Source: Acidobacteriota bacterium
GTDB taxonomy: Bacteria > Acidobacteriota > Terriglobia > Acidiferrales > UBA7541
Direction: 5' to 3'
Assembly (NCBI GenBank): GCA_013289585.1
Contig: JABCZR010000013.1
Location: 1-64,000, forward strand
Length of the DNA: 64,000 nucleotides
The position numbers and the translations under genes are program-made. Numbering within the stretch: position 1 is the first letter of the stretch; the number at the start of each line of letters is the position of its first letter. The notes under the pieces were generated by a model, which was not told where the DNA came from, did not search any database, and was given only the letters and a program-made list of their open reading frames with translations. Below, piece by piece: positions 26,441-34,905 of this stretch.

Positions 26441-28144
26441 ATGAGACATGGCATTTGTATCCAATGGAAGGCCGCAATCCTCACCCTCTTTTTTTCGCTG
26501 ATTATTCTTCCAGTGAAAGCCGGGCCGCCTGCGGCGTTCGACATCGTCATCACCAATGGCCAGATCATAGACGGCACTGGTTCACCCTGGTATTCCGGTG
26601 ACATCGGGATTCGTCAAGGAAGAATCGCCGCAATCGGCAACCTCACCGCAGTATCGCGCACGCGCACCATCGACGCTCACGGTCTCGTTGTCGCTCCCGG
26701 CTTTATTGATATGCTTGGGCAGTCCGAACTCACCGTTCTCGTGGATCCGCGTCTGCCATCGAAAATCTATCAGGGCATCACCACGGAGATCACCGGCGAA
26801 GGGGAATGCATCGCTCCGCTCAATGATGCCATTCTCCGTAGCGAACAAAGCGAGTTCGATCAGCTCCACGTGCAAGCTGACTGGCGAACCCTTCGCCAAT
26901 ACTTCGCGCGCCTTGAAAAACAGGGCATCGGCATCAATGTCGCCGATTACGTAGGCGCCACCCGCGTCCGCCGCATGGTCCTCGGCGATGACGATGTACA
27001 ACCCACACCTGCGCAGCTCGAGCAGATGAAAGAGATCGTCCGCCAGGCCATGCTCGACGGCGCCGTCGGAGTCTCCACTTCTCTCGAATATCCACCTGCA
27101 CCCTACGCCAAGACCGAAGAATTGATCGCACTTGCCGCGGAAGCCTCGCGCTTCGGCGGCATCTATGCCACGCACATGCGCAGCGAGAGTACCGCCATCC
27201 TGCAATCTATCGACGAAGTCATTCGAATCGCACGCGAAGCGCATATACCCGTAGAAATCTGGCACCTGAAAGTTGCCGGCAAGGCTTCCTGGGGGCACAT
27301 GCCCGAAGTCGTCGCCAAAATCGATGCCGCGCGCGCTCAAGGCGTCGACATCGCCGCCGACACTTACGCTTATACGGCTTGGGGCAATGGCCTCTCTGCG
27401 TTCATCCCGCCGTGGGCCCACGATGGCGGCAAAGCCAAACTGCTCGAACGCCTGAAAGACCCCGGGACACGCGAGCGCATCCGCAAAGACTTGCTTACTC
27501 CTTCCGATGATTGGGAAAACGAGTGGCAGCAAATCTCCGGTCCACAATCTGTTCTCATCGCCTCTGTCTTGAATCCCAAACTCTTGCCTCTTCAGGGCAA
27601 GACTCTCGCGGAAGTTGCAAAGCTTTGGAACGAAGACCCCATGGACACCCTCTTTGATCTTCTAATCCAGGACGATGCCAGCACCGGCATTGCCGCCTTT
27701 GGCATGTCCGAGCCGGACGTAGTTTTGGCGCTTCAACAACCTTGGGTTTCGTTTGACAATGACTCCTCCGGCGTTTCACCCGAAGGAATTCTCGGTCAAG
27801 AGCATTCGCATCCCCGCGCCTACGGCACTTTCCCGCGCATCCTGCGCAAATACGTTCGCGAGGAGCACAAACTCACTCTCGAAGACGCCATCCGCAAATT
27901 TTCTTCCCTGCCTGCTCAACGCATGAGGCTCGAAGGCCGCGGCCTTCTTCGCACAGGCATGTGGGCCGATGTCGTGATTTTCGATCCCGCCACAGTGCGC
28001 GACCTCGCCACCTTCGACAATCCCAATCAACTTTCGCAAGGAATGGACTATGTCCTGGTCAACGGCGTCCCCGTTATCGACGGAGGCAAAATGACCGGTG
28101 CACACCCGGGAAAGGTGCTCCGCGGCCCCGGTTACGCGCCGTGA
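26441..28144 (+). CDS. secreted amidohydrolase, N-acyl-D-amino-acid deacylase family
   Basis: A 567-residue exported amidohydrolase; the signal peptide covers about 1-27. The fold marks are DIVITNGQIIDGTG, VVAPGFIDM and a C-terminal GLLRTGMWADVVIFDP. The metal ligands of the single-zinc D-aminoacylase site appear to be present: Cys123 (GEGECIAP), His245 (THMRSE) and His275 (WHLKVAG). The usual H-x-H/D pair after GFID is replaced by LGQSE. It would release amino acids or similar from N-acyl or related compounds outside the cytoplasm; D-specificity is only the family name. The start at 26441 has TGGAG eight bases upstream and the signal peptide behind it. Confidence 0.83.
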   Translation: MRHGICIQWKAAILTLFFSLIILPVKAGPPAAFDIVITNGQIIDGTGSPWYSGDIGIRQGRIAAIGNLTAVSRTRTIDAHGLVVAPGFIDMLGQSELTVLVDPRLPSKIYQGITTEITGEGECIAPLNDAILRSEQSEFDQLHVQADWRTLRQYFARLEKQGIGINVADYVGATRVRRMVLGDDDVQPTPAQLEQMKEIVRQAMLDGAVGVSTSLEYPPAPYAKTEELIALAAEASRFGGIYATHMRSESTAILQSIDEVIRIAREAHIPVEIWHLKVAGKASWGHMPEVVAKIDAARAQGVDIAADTYAYTAWGNGLSAFIPPWAHDGGKAKLLERLKDPGTRERIRKDLLTPSDDWENEWQQISGPQSVLIASVLNPKLLPLQGKTLAEVAKLWNEDPMDTLFDLLIQDDASTGIAAFGMSEPDVVLALQQPWVSFDNDSSGVSPEGILGQEHSHPRAYGTFPRILRKYVREEHKLTLEDAIRKFSSLPAQRMRLEGRGLLRTGMWADVVIFDPATVRDLATFDNPNQLSQGMDYVLVNGVPVIDGGKMTGAHPGKVLRGPGYAP

Positions 28145-28321
28145 ACACTGATCGCGGGAAGCTGCCTAGAATGGTTCTTGTAGCAAAGAAGCAACATTTT
28201 TTTCAGTCTTTCATGCAAGTGGCGTTTACCTGACAAGAGTGCAATTGAACGAAAAACGCTTCCATCCGGCCTGCCTCCGCGATACTATCTTGCGCTTCAC
28301 GCCCTAATTCCGGAGGTCTTT

Positions 28322-31300
28322 GTGAAAGCTTCTCCCAGCTTTGTTCGTTTTTTTGTTTCTGCTCTCATCTTCCTGTTTTTGATTTCCGGTGCTGTTCACG
28401 CGCAGCAAGCCGCCAACTCTCCCGCTGCTCCCGCCATCGATCCAAACCCCTATTCCGGCATGAAGTGGCGCCTGGTTGGTCCTTTCCGTGGTGGCCGCGC
28501 CCTGTCCGTCGTCGGCGTACCCAGCCAGCCGAACACTTATTATTTTGGCGCGGTCGCCGGCGGCGTCTGGAAGACCACTGATGGCGGCGTCTCCTGGGAT
28601 CCTCTCTTCGACAAGCAAACCACGACCTCCTCCATCGGGAGCATCGCCGTCGCGGATTCCGATCCCAACGTCCTTTATGTTGGAACCGGCGAAGCCTGCA
28701 TCCGCGGCAACATCTCCTTCGGCGATGGCGTCTATCGTTCGAATGACGCCGGAAAAACCTGGACCAACACCGGATTGAAAGACACGCGGCACATCGGCAA
28801 AGTCATCATTCATCCCACAAATCCGGAAGTCGTCTTTGTCGCGGCGCTCGGCCACGCTTACGGCACAAACACGGAACGCGGCATCTTCCGCACCCGCGAC
28901 GGCGGCAAGACTTGGGAAAAAGTTCTCTATCTCGATGACCGCACCGGCGGCATCGACATCGTCTTCGACCCGAAAAATCCCCACATTCTTTTCGCGGCTA
29001 TGTGGGAAGGCTACCGCACGCCCTGGTCGCTCAACAGTGGCGGCGCGAAAGACGGCCTCTACCGTTCGAACGACGACGGCACCACGTGGAAGCGCATCGA
29101 GGGCAACGGCATGCCCGAAGGCCCGCTGGGCCGCATCGGCGTGGGCGTTTCCGGCGCCGATTCGAACGTAGTCTACGCGCTCATCGAAGCGAAAAAAGGC
29201 GGTCTCTACCGCTCCGACGATGGCGGCGATCATTGGTCCCTGATCACCGACGATCACCGCTTCCGCCAGCGCGCCTGGTACTTCACTCACGTCTGGGCCG
29301 ATCCCAAGAGTTCAAACACTGTTTACATCGCAAACACCGGTCTCTATCGCTCCGTTGACGGCGGCAAGACTTGGGAACGCCTCAATGCCCCTCACGGCGA
29401 TCATCACGGCCTGTGGGTCGATCCCCAGAATACGCAGCGCATGATCAACGGCAACGATGGCGGCGCCACCATCTCTGTGGATGGAGGCAAGAACTGGACT
29501 ACCCTGCTGAATCAGCCGACCGCGCAGTTTTATCACGTCGCCGCCGACAACGATTTTCTCTACGGTATCTACGGCTCCCAGCAGGACAACACTTCCATCG
29601 GCATCCGTACGCGCAGTGACCGCGGCTTTATCGATCGCCCCGAGTGGGATCCCGTCGGCGGAGGAGAGAGCGGCTATGTAGTCCCGGACCCGCGCGATTC
29701 GAACATTATCTACGCCGATGACGAAGGCCCCATCTTCACCCGTTATGATCGCCGCATCAATCAAGCGCAAAGCATCCAGGAATGGCCCATGATGCTGGAC
29801 GGCCATCCCGCCATCGAAGAGAAATACCGCTACACCTGGACCATGCCCATCGTCATTTCTTCCCACAATCCGGACGTCATCTATCATTCCGCGCAAGTCG
29901 TCTTTCGCTCCGCCGACCAGGGCCGTACCTGGACGGCTATCAGTCCGGACCTCACGCGCAACGACAAATCCAAACAGCAGGATTCCGGCGGCCCGCTCAC
30001 CAAGGATCAGTACACCGTCGAATACTACGACGTGATTTTTACTCTCGCGGAATCGCCCAAGCAGGACGGCGTCCTTTGGGCCGGAACCGACGACGGCCTC
30101 ATCCACGTCACACGCGATGGCGGCAAAAATTGGGCCAACGTCACTCCCAAAGAAATGCCCGAATGGGGCATGGTCAGCATCATCGAAGCGTCCCCCTTTG
30201 ACGTCGCCACTGCCTACGCTGCCGTGGACGTTCACAAGCTCGACAATTTTCATCCCTATATTTTCAAGACCACCGACTTCGGCAAGACCTGGTCGAAGAT
30301 CAGCGGCGGTTTGCCTGACAACTCTTACGTGCATGTTGTCCGCGAAGATCCGGCGCGCAAAGGCTTGCTCTATGCCGGCACAGAGACCGCCGTCTGGGTT
30401 TCCTTTGACGATGGTTCGCATTGGCAGTTGCTCCAGAATAATTTACCGGTGACGCCGATCCACGACCTCATCATTCACGGGAAAGACCTCGTGGCGGCCA
30501 CTCATGGCCGTTCGTATTGGGTCCTGGACGACCTGAGCCCGCTCCGCCAGTTGACGCCCGCGATTGCGGCGGAGGATGCACATCTCTTCGCGCCGGCGGC
30601 GGCCGTTCGAACGCGCACCGGCCACACCACCCGGCACCGCTATGCCATCGGTGAGAATCCGCCAGATGGCGCGATTCTTTATTACTCCCTGAAAGAAAAG
30701 CCCAAAGATCCGGCAAAGCTTGAGCTCCTCGACGCGCAGGGCAAAGCAATTCGTGCATTTACGAGCGAAAAAAAGAAAACAGAGGATTCGCCGGAAGAAT
30801 GGGAACACGATGAGGACGTCGAGCACATTCCCGCGGAGGCCGGCTTGAATCGTTTTGCCTGGGACTTGCGCTACGAGACGCCCACGAAAATTCCCTTGTC
30901 CATTTATAGCAACGGGCGGCCCATCGGCCCGCTCGTTCTGCCCGGTCATTACCAGGTGCGGCTGACCGTCGCGGGAAAGAGTTCCACGGCTCCGCTCGAA
31001 GTGACCCTCGATCCTCGCGTGAAAACATCCGAAGAAGACCTGCGCAAACAATTCGAACTGATGCTCAAGCTACGCGACCGCCAGGACGAAATGAACAAAG
31101 CGATTCTGGCAATTCGCGATCTGCGAGCCCAGCTCCTGGCCCTCGAGCGCCGCCTCGGTTCACGCGACGACGCCAAAACCGTGGTATCCGCCTCCGCTGA
31201 ACTGCGGAAAAAAATCAGCGCCATCGAAGAGGAATTGATCCAGGTGAACGCGAAAGCGACCGAAGACGAGGCCAACTACCCCACTAAGCTCAACAGCAAG

Positions 31301-31507
31301 TTCGGTTATCTGGACATGGTCGTGGACAGCGCCGATGCCGCCCCCACCGCCGCAGAATACGCCGTCTTCGCCGAGATAGATCCGCAACTCGAAGCGCAGC
31401 TTGCCAAGTGGCGCGATGCCCTTTCCAAAGACATTCCCGCCCTCAACGAGGCCATGCAAAAGAACAGTATTCCACTCATAGCGCCCGCTGCCGCAAAGGC
31501 GAACTAG
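28322..31507 (+). CDS. secreted BNR/sortilin-type propeller 'glycosyl hydrolase'
   Basis: A 1061-residue paralogue of the protein at 9409-12741. A GTG start with GGAGGT four bases upstream, and a signal peptide (1-29, ending VHAQQ). A BNR/VPS10-type propeller follows (TTDGGVSW, SNDAGKTW, TRDGGKTWEKVL, SVDGGKTW, TRDGGKNW repeats to about 740). The C-terminal part has a helical, probably coiled-coil stretch near 900-1000 (many Leu/Glu/Arg, e.g. LRDLRAQLLALERRLG). Asp-box motifs define the fold but do not prove glycosidase activity. A REP-like hairpin pair follows the stop and may act as terminator. It follows the amidohydrolase gene at 177 bp and could share its regulation. Confidence 0.85.
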   Translation: MKASPSFVRFFVSALIFLFLISGAVHAQQAANSPAAPAIDPNPYSGMKWRLVGPFRGGRALSVVGVPSQPNTYYFGAVAGGVWKTTDGGVSWDPLFDKQTTTSSIGSIAVADSDPNVLYVGTGEACIRGNISFGDGVYRSNDAGKTWTNTGLKDTRHIGKVIIHPTNPEVVFVAALGHAYGTNTERGIFRTRDGGKTWEKVLYLDDRTGGIDIVFDPKNPHILFAAMWEGYRTPWSLNSGGAKDGLYRSNDDGTTWKRIEGNGMPEGPLGRIGVGVSGADSNVVYALIEAKKGGLYRSDDGGDHWSLITDDHRFRQRAWYFTHVWADPKSSNTVYIANTGLYRSVDGGKTWERLNAPHGDHHGLWVDPQNTQRMINGNDGGATISVDGGKNWTTLLNQPTAQFYHVAADNDFLYGIYGSQQDNTSIGIRTRSDRGFIDRPEWDPVGGGESGYVVPDPRDSNIIYADDEGPIFTRYDRRINQAQSIQEWPMMLDGHPAIEEKYRYTWTMPIVISSHNPDVIYHSAQVVFRSADQGRTWTAISPDLTRNDKSKQQDSGGPLTKDQYTVEYYDVIFTLAESPKQDGVLWAGTDDGLIHVTRDGGKNWANVTPKEMPEWGMVSIIEASPFDVATAYAAVDVHKLDNFHPYIFKTTDFGKTWSKISGGLPDNSYVHVVREDPARKGLLYAGTETAVWVSFDDGSHWQLLQNNLPVTPIHDLIIHGKDLVAATHGRSYWVLDDLSPLRQLTPAIAAEDAHLFAPAAAVRTRTGHTTRHRYAIGENPPDGAILYYSLKEKPKDPAKLELLDAQGKAIRAFTSEKKKTEDSPEEWEHDEDVEHIPAEAGLNRFAWDLRYETPTKIPLSIYSNGRPIGPLVLPGHYQVRLTVAGKSSTAPLEVTLDPRVKTSEEDLRKQFELMLKLRDRQDEMNKAILAIRDLRAQLLALERRLGSRDDAKTVVSASAELRKKISAIEEELIQVNAKATEDEANYPTKLNSKFGYLDMVVDSADAAPTAAEYAVFAEIDPQLEAQLAKWRDALSKDIPALNEAMQKNSIPLIAPAAAKAN

Positions 31508-31510
31508 TTG

Positions 31511-31612
31511 TGGGAGTGCGGCGGCTCGCCGCCGTTTTTCTTCCAGTCGTGATCTCTGCTGCACTTCGAAGTCTGAGCTGCTAGAAAAGCGGAAGCAAGC
31601 TCCCGCACTCCA
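31511..31612. repeat. REP-like inverted pair with terminator-like hairpin
   Basis: Two ~30-bp imperfect inverted arms (31511-31542 starting TGGGAGTGCGG, and 31583-31612 ending CCGCACTCCA) enclose about 40 bp. The left arm itself folds (CGGCGG, CTCG, CCGCCG) and is followed by TTTTT at 31535-31539, so it may terminate the propeller gene. The layout resembles a REP pair mobilised by a RAYT transposase; no such gene is in the window. Confidence 0.6.
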
Positions 31613-31920
31613 AATTCCTACCGCTGAAACGCGGCCGCGATTTGTTTCCCCCTGCGAAAGCCGTCGATCATCACTGAACTTCCTGTAAGTTATTGATTCT
31701 TTGTTGGAATCGATCTTATCTACTAGCAGTTTTGACAGTTGTGCTCCCTCATTCGCGGCGCGCACTATTCAACTGGCAAATAACATCTCTAACCGGGGGT
31801 ATTCCCGGAGATTAGGCTTATAGAGATTGCGAACCGGGAGAAGGCCCCGGTCAAACCAAGGTTTCCACCCATAAATGAAATCGTTACCACAGGGATGACA
31901 AAGCAAAGGAGAGAAAGCCT

Positions 31921-32862
31921 ATGGCACAGATCATGAAAGTAAGAATTCCCTTCGGGGCAGGCTTGTTACTGGCAGGCATCTTGCTCCTTGGAGGTGTTGC
32001 CTCCGCCCAGAACGTCAAGGGCATCATCAACGGCAGGACTGGCGCCACCATGAGCCTTCAGACTCAGGATTCTGGCAACGTCGTCGTCGTTCTCACGGAT
32101 AACACGCAAGTCGAGGAAGTCGAGGGACTGTTCAGATCAAGGAGTAAGCAGATGAACATGACCGCGCTGATACCGGGGCTTCCCGTCAGCGTGAGTGGCT
32201 CCTACAACGCCCAGAACCAGCTGGTTGCCGACACGGTCAAGTTCAAGGGCTCTGACCTCCAGCACGCGGAAGACATTCAGGCTGGCCTTGCGCCGACCGA
32301 GCAAGCCGTCCAGGCAAACAAACAGCAGATCCAGCAAAACACACAGCAGATCCAGCAAAGCGAGCAGCAACTCCAGGCCCAGCGACAGGCGCTTGCCCAG
32401 CAGGAGGCCCAACTCCAGGCCGAACAGCAAAAAATTGCCGCGAACAAGGCCGCCATCGCTGCGGACAATAAGCGTTTCGGGGAGTTGGCCGACTACAACA
32501 TCCTGGGAGAAGTCACCGTCTACTTTGGCAACGGCCAGGTCGCGATCGAAGCGCAATACAAACCACAACTGCTGCAACTCGCCCAGAAGGCCACCACCAT
32601 AACGGCCTATGTCATTCAGGTGAAAGGGTATGCGTCCGCCGTTGGCTCCGCCGCCCTGAACCAGAGGCTTAGCACGGAGCGCGCCACCAATGTCCTCGAG
32701 TTCCTCGAACAGCAGGGCAACATCCCTCTGACCAACGTGCTCGCGCCCGGCGCGATGGGTACCAGCCGGCAGGTGGCGCCCGACTCAACGGCGGAGGGCC
32801 AGGCGGAGAACCGCAGAGTCGTGGTCCGCATCTTGCAGAACAAGGGTATTGCCGGCACGTAA
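31921..32862 (+). CDS. OmpA-family protein with coiled coil
   Basis: A 313-residue envelope protein. The signal peptide (1-29, ending ASAQ) is followed by a small beta-domain resembling DUF5666 (about 30-115, GIINGRTGATMSLQT, ADTVKFKG), then a Gln-rich coiled coil (about 120-185, repeated QQIQQ units) and an OmpA C-terminal peptidoglycan-binding domain (about 195-310: VTVYFGNG, NQRLSTERATNVLEFL, ENRRVVVRI). It would tether or space the outer membrane and peptidoglycan. A strong AAAGGAG site lies just upstream of the ATG. It stands alone between repeat-bearing gaps. Confidence 0.88.
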   Translation: MAQIMKVRIPFGAGLLLAGILLLGGVASAQNVKGIINGRTGATMSLQTQDSGNVVVVLTDNTQVEEVEGLFRSRSKQMNMTALIPGLPVSVSGSYNAQNQLVADTVKFKGSDLQHAEDIQAGLAPTEQAVQANKQQIQQNTQQIQQSEQQLQAQRQALAQQEAQLQAEQQKIAANKAAIAADNKRFGELADYNILGEVTVYFGNGQVAIEAQYKPQLLQLAQKATTITAYVIQVKGYASAVGSAALNQRLSTERATNVLEFLEQQGNIPLTNVLAPGAMGTSRQVAPDSTAEGQAENRRVVVRILQNKGIAGT

Positions 32863-32955
32863 GCGGCTCCGGCTTGCGCTCCGTGTAGAGAGAGCCGCGC
32901 GCCGTCGAGGAATGCGCGCTATCTTGCTGCGCGCAAAGCACTTATAAGTAATTAT

Positions 32956-32983
32956 TTGACAGATTGTACTAATATGTTATAAT
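32956..32983 (+). promoter_or_regulatory. consensus sigma-70 promoter
   Basis: TTGACA at 32956-32961, a 16-bp spacer and TATAAT at 32978-32983. It is the best promoter match I saw in the window. Transcription would start near 32990, about 445 bp before the transhydrogenase start. Confidence 0.65.
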
Positions 32984-33108
32984 CAACGCACTTGAATCGG
33001 CACCGTTCCCCTGTGCCTCGTCCCGATGAGTGTCAGCTACGCACTTCTTCTAACCCCTTCAAAGTCATCCGGCCCTGGCCAGTTACTTTCTTATAAACAA
33101 ATGATGGC

Positions 33109-33206
33109 TGTAACTCCTTTAGAATCCACACTTCCGGACTCCTTTGTAAGTACGGCAAATAAAAGACTTATGGGATTGCTAAGTCCTTTAGATTTCGCAC
33201 TTACAG
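33109..33206. repeat. GTAAGT-type dispersed repeats, mixed orientation
   Basis: At least three copies: minus-strand copies at about 33111-33135 (reads AAGTGTGGATTCTAAAGGAG) and 33179-33206 (reads GTAAGTGCGAAATCTAAAGG), and a plus-strand copy at 33146-33173 (GTAAGTACGGCAAATAAAAG). They match the cluster at 19354-19455. Confidence 0.6.
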
Positions 33207-33434
33207 AAAAGTGGGGGAGGAGGCATTCTCATCTACGCTCTTTTTCACTCTTTTCACTCTTTTCAGAAGTCTTTTCCTGTCAGGCACTTCGGCACTCTTT
33301 CTAAAAACTGTCGGGTGTGTGGGGTCTCTTCCCATTCTGGAACTTATCCTTGACCGCGCATCCTGTACAATCCCTCTTGACTCAACTGCTTTGCATTTGG
33401 CCGGTTTTACCGCGAGACCTGTACGGAGGAATGT

Positions 33435-34847
33435 GTGACTGTCAATGACACGTTCGACCTCATCGTCATCGGCTGCGGTCCCGCCGGTGAAAAGGGTGGC
33501 GCCCAGGCCGCTTACTTTGGCAAGCGCGTCGCGGTCATCGAGCGCGCCGAGCACATGGGCGGGAGCTGCATCAACACCGGCACCGTTCCGAGCAAAACGC
33601 TTCGTGAATCCGCGCTTTATTTTTCGGGCTTGAATCAGCGCGGCCTGTACGGCATCGACTACTCGCTCAAAGAGAACCTCACCGTCCACGACTTTATGCA
33701 CCACGAGCGTGAAGTTGTGGATATGGAACGCCAGCGCATCCTGAAGAATCTCGCGCTCCACAAGATCGAACTCATTCGCGGCCAGGCCTCTTTCGAAGAT
33801 CCGCACACGGTCTCCGTTGCAGGTTCGGCTGACACGCGTCGGCTGAAAGGTGATTTCATCCTTATCTCCACGGGCTCGAAGCCGCATCGGCCTTCGGAGA
33901 TCGCTTTCGATGACATTCACACGTTTGATTCAGACACTTTCTTGCAAATGGACCGCATCCCCAAAAGTCTCGCGGTCATCGGCGGCGGGGTCATCGGATG
34001 CGAATACGCTTCCATTTTCAAAGCGCTCGGCGTCGACGTCACGCTCGTTGACGGCCGCGATCGCCTTCTGCCGTTTCTCGACAATGAAATTTCCGACCGC
34101 TTGCGCAATCGCCTCGCGGCACTTGGCATGCATTTCTGGTTTAATGAACGCCCGGTCAGAACGGAAAATTCCGCAAGTGGAGTTCGCCTAACGATGAAGA
34201 GCGGCAAAGTCCTAGCAACGGATGCCGCGCTCTTCGCTGCAGGCCGCCGCGCCGCCGTCGACGGCCTGGCTCTCGAAAAGGCCGGACTGGCCATCAACGA
34301 TCGCGGCTACATCGCCGTGGATGAGCACTATCGCACCGCCGTTCCGCACATCTACGCCGCGGGCGATGTCATCGGCTTCCCGGCGCTGGCTTCAACTTCC
34401 ATGGAACAGGGGCGCGTAGCCGCTTGCCACGCGTTTCATCTCAAGTACAAAGAGCGTGTTGCGTCGCTGCTACCCATGGGTATTTACACCATTCCCGAAA
34501 TCTCCGCCGCCGGCGAATCCGAAGAATCCTGCAAAGAAAAAAAGATCGACTACGTCGTCGGCCGCGCACTTTACGAAAACAACGCGCGAGGCCACATCAC
34601 CGGCGACACTGCGGGCATGCTCAAGCTCATCTTCGCGCGCGGCGATAGAAAGCTTCTCGGCGTCAGCATCATCGGCGAAAACGCCACCGAGCTCATCCAC
34701 ATCGGCATGATGGTCCTCGACAACGGCCTTACCATCGATGAGTTTATCGAGCAGGTGTTCAACTATCCGACGCTCAGCGAAACTTATAAGTACGCCGCCT
34801 ACGATGGCCTCGGCAATCTAGCCGGCCACAAACTGCGCGAGGGCTGA
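33435..34847 (+). CDS. sthA: soluble pyridine nucleotide transhydrogenase
   Basis: A 470-residue FAD flavoprotein that moves hydride between NADPH and NAD+ in the cytosol. It is a two-dinucleotide-fold protein: FAD motif GCGPAGEKGG near residue 12, second nucleotide motif IGGGVIGCEYA near 180 and the FAD-binding YAAGDVIGFP near 310. At the site where lipoamide dehydrogenases have C-x4-C it reads CINTGT; the second Cys is Thr, the usual mark that separates SthA from disulfide reductases. The GTG start at 33435 has CGGAGGA four bases away. It may be transcribed from the strong promoter 445 bp upstream. It could balance NADPH and NADH for the NADH-using electron-export module further right (inference). 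Confidence 0.88.
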   Translation: MTVNDTFDLIVIGCGPAGEKGGAQAAYFGKRVAVIERAEHMGGSCINTGTVPSKTLRESALYFSGLNQRGLYGIDYSLKENLTVHDFMHHEREVVDMERQRILKNLALHKIELIRGQASFEDPHTVSVAGSADTRRLKGDFILISTGSKPHRPSEIAFDDIHTFDSDTFLQMDRIPKSLAVIGGGVIGCEYASIFKALGVDVTLVDGRDRLLPFLDNEISDRLRNRLAALGMHFWFNERPVRTENSASGVRLTMKSGKVLATDAALFAAGRRAAVDGLALEKAGLAINDRGYIAVDEHYRTAVPHIYAAGDVIGFPALASTSMEQGRVAACHAFHLKYKERVASLLPMGIYTIPEISAAGESEESCKEKKIDYVVGRALYENNARGHITGDTAGMLKLIFARGDRKLLGVSIIGENATELIHIGMMVLDNGLTIDEFIEQVFNYPTLSETYKYAAYDGLGNLAGHKLREG

Positions 34848-34905
34848 CGGAGAGTACGGCAGTGAAACTGCCATTTTTTCAATGCGAAAAACGGAAGCCA
34901 AATCG

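Larger units (their letters stand above)
32863..33434. other. long gap with strong promoter and repeats
   Basis: About 570 bp between the OmpA gene and the transhydrogenase. It contains a near-perfect sigma-70 promoter (32956-32983), dispersed repeats (33109-33206) and a short tandem of TTTTCACTC units near 33241-33265. A 92-codon frame at 33026 has no ribosome site and no family character. The stretch could be an untranslated leader of the transhydrogenase gene or encode a small RNA. Confidence 0.5.

Noticed and set aside
29312-30421. 369-codon frame antisense to the second propeller gene
   Set aside because: It is a shadow frame; the plus strand has the propeller motifs.
33236-33270. CRISPR-like direct repeats (TTTTCACTC units)
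   Set aside because: They are three short adjoining units without spacers, so a simple tandem repeat, not an array.
33026-33304. 92-codon frame downstream of the strong promoter
   Set aside because: It has no ribosome site, runs through the dispersed repeats and has low-complexity, Ser/Leu-rich composition.
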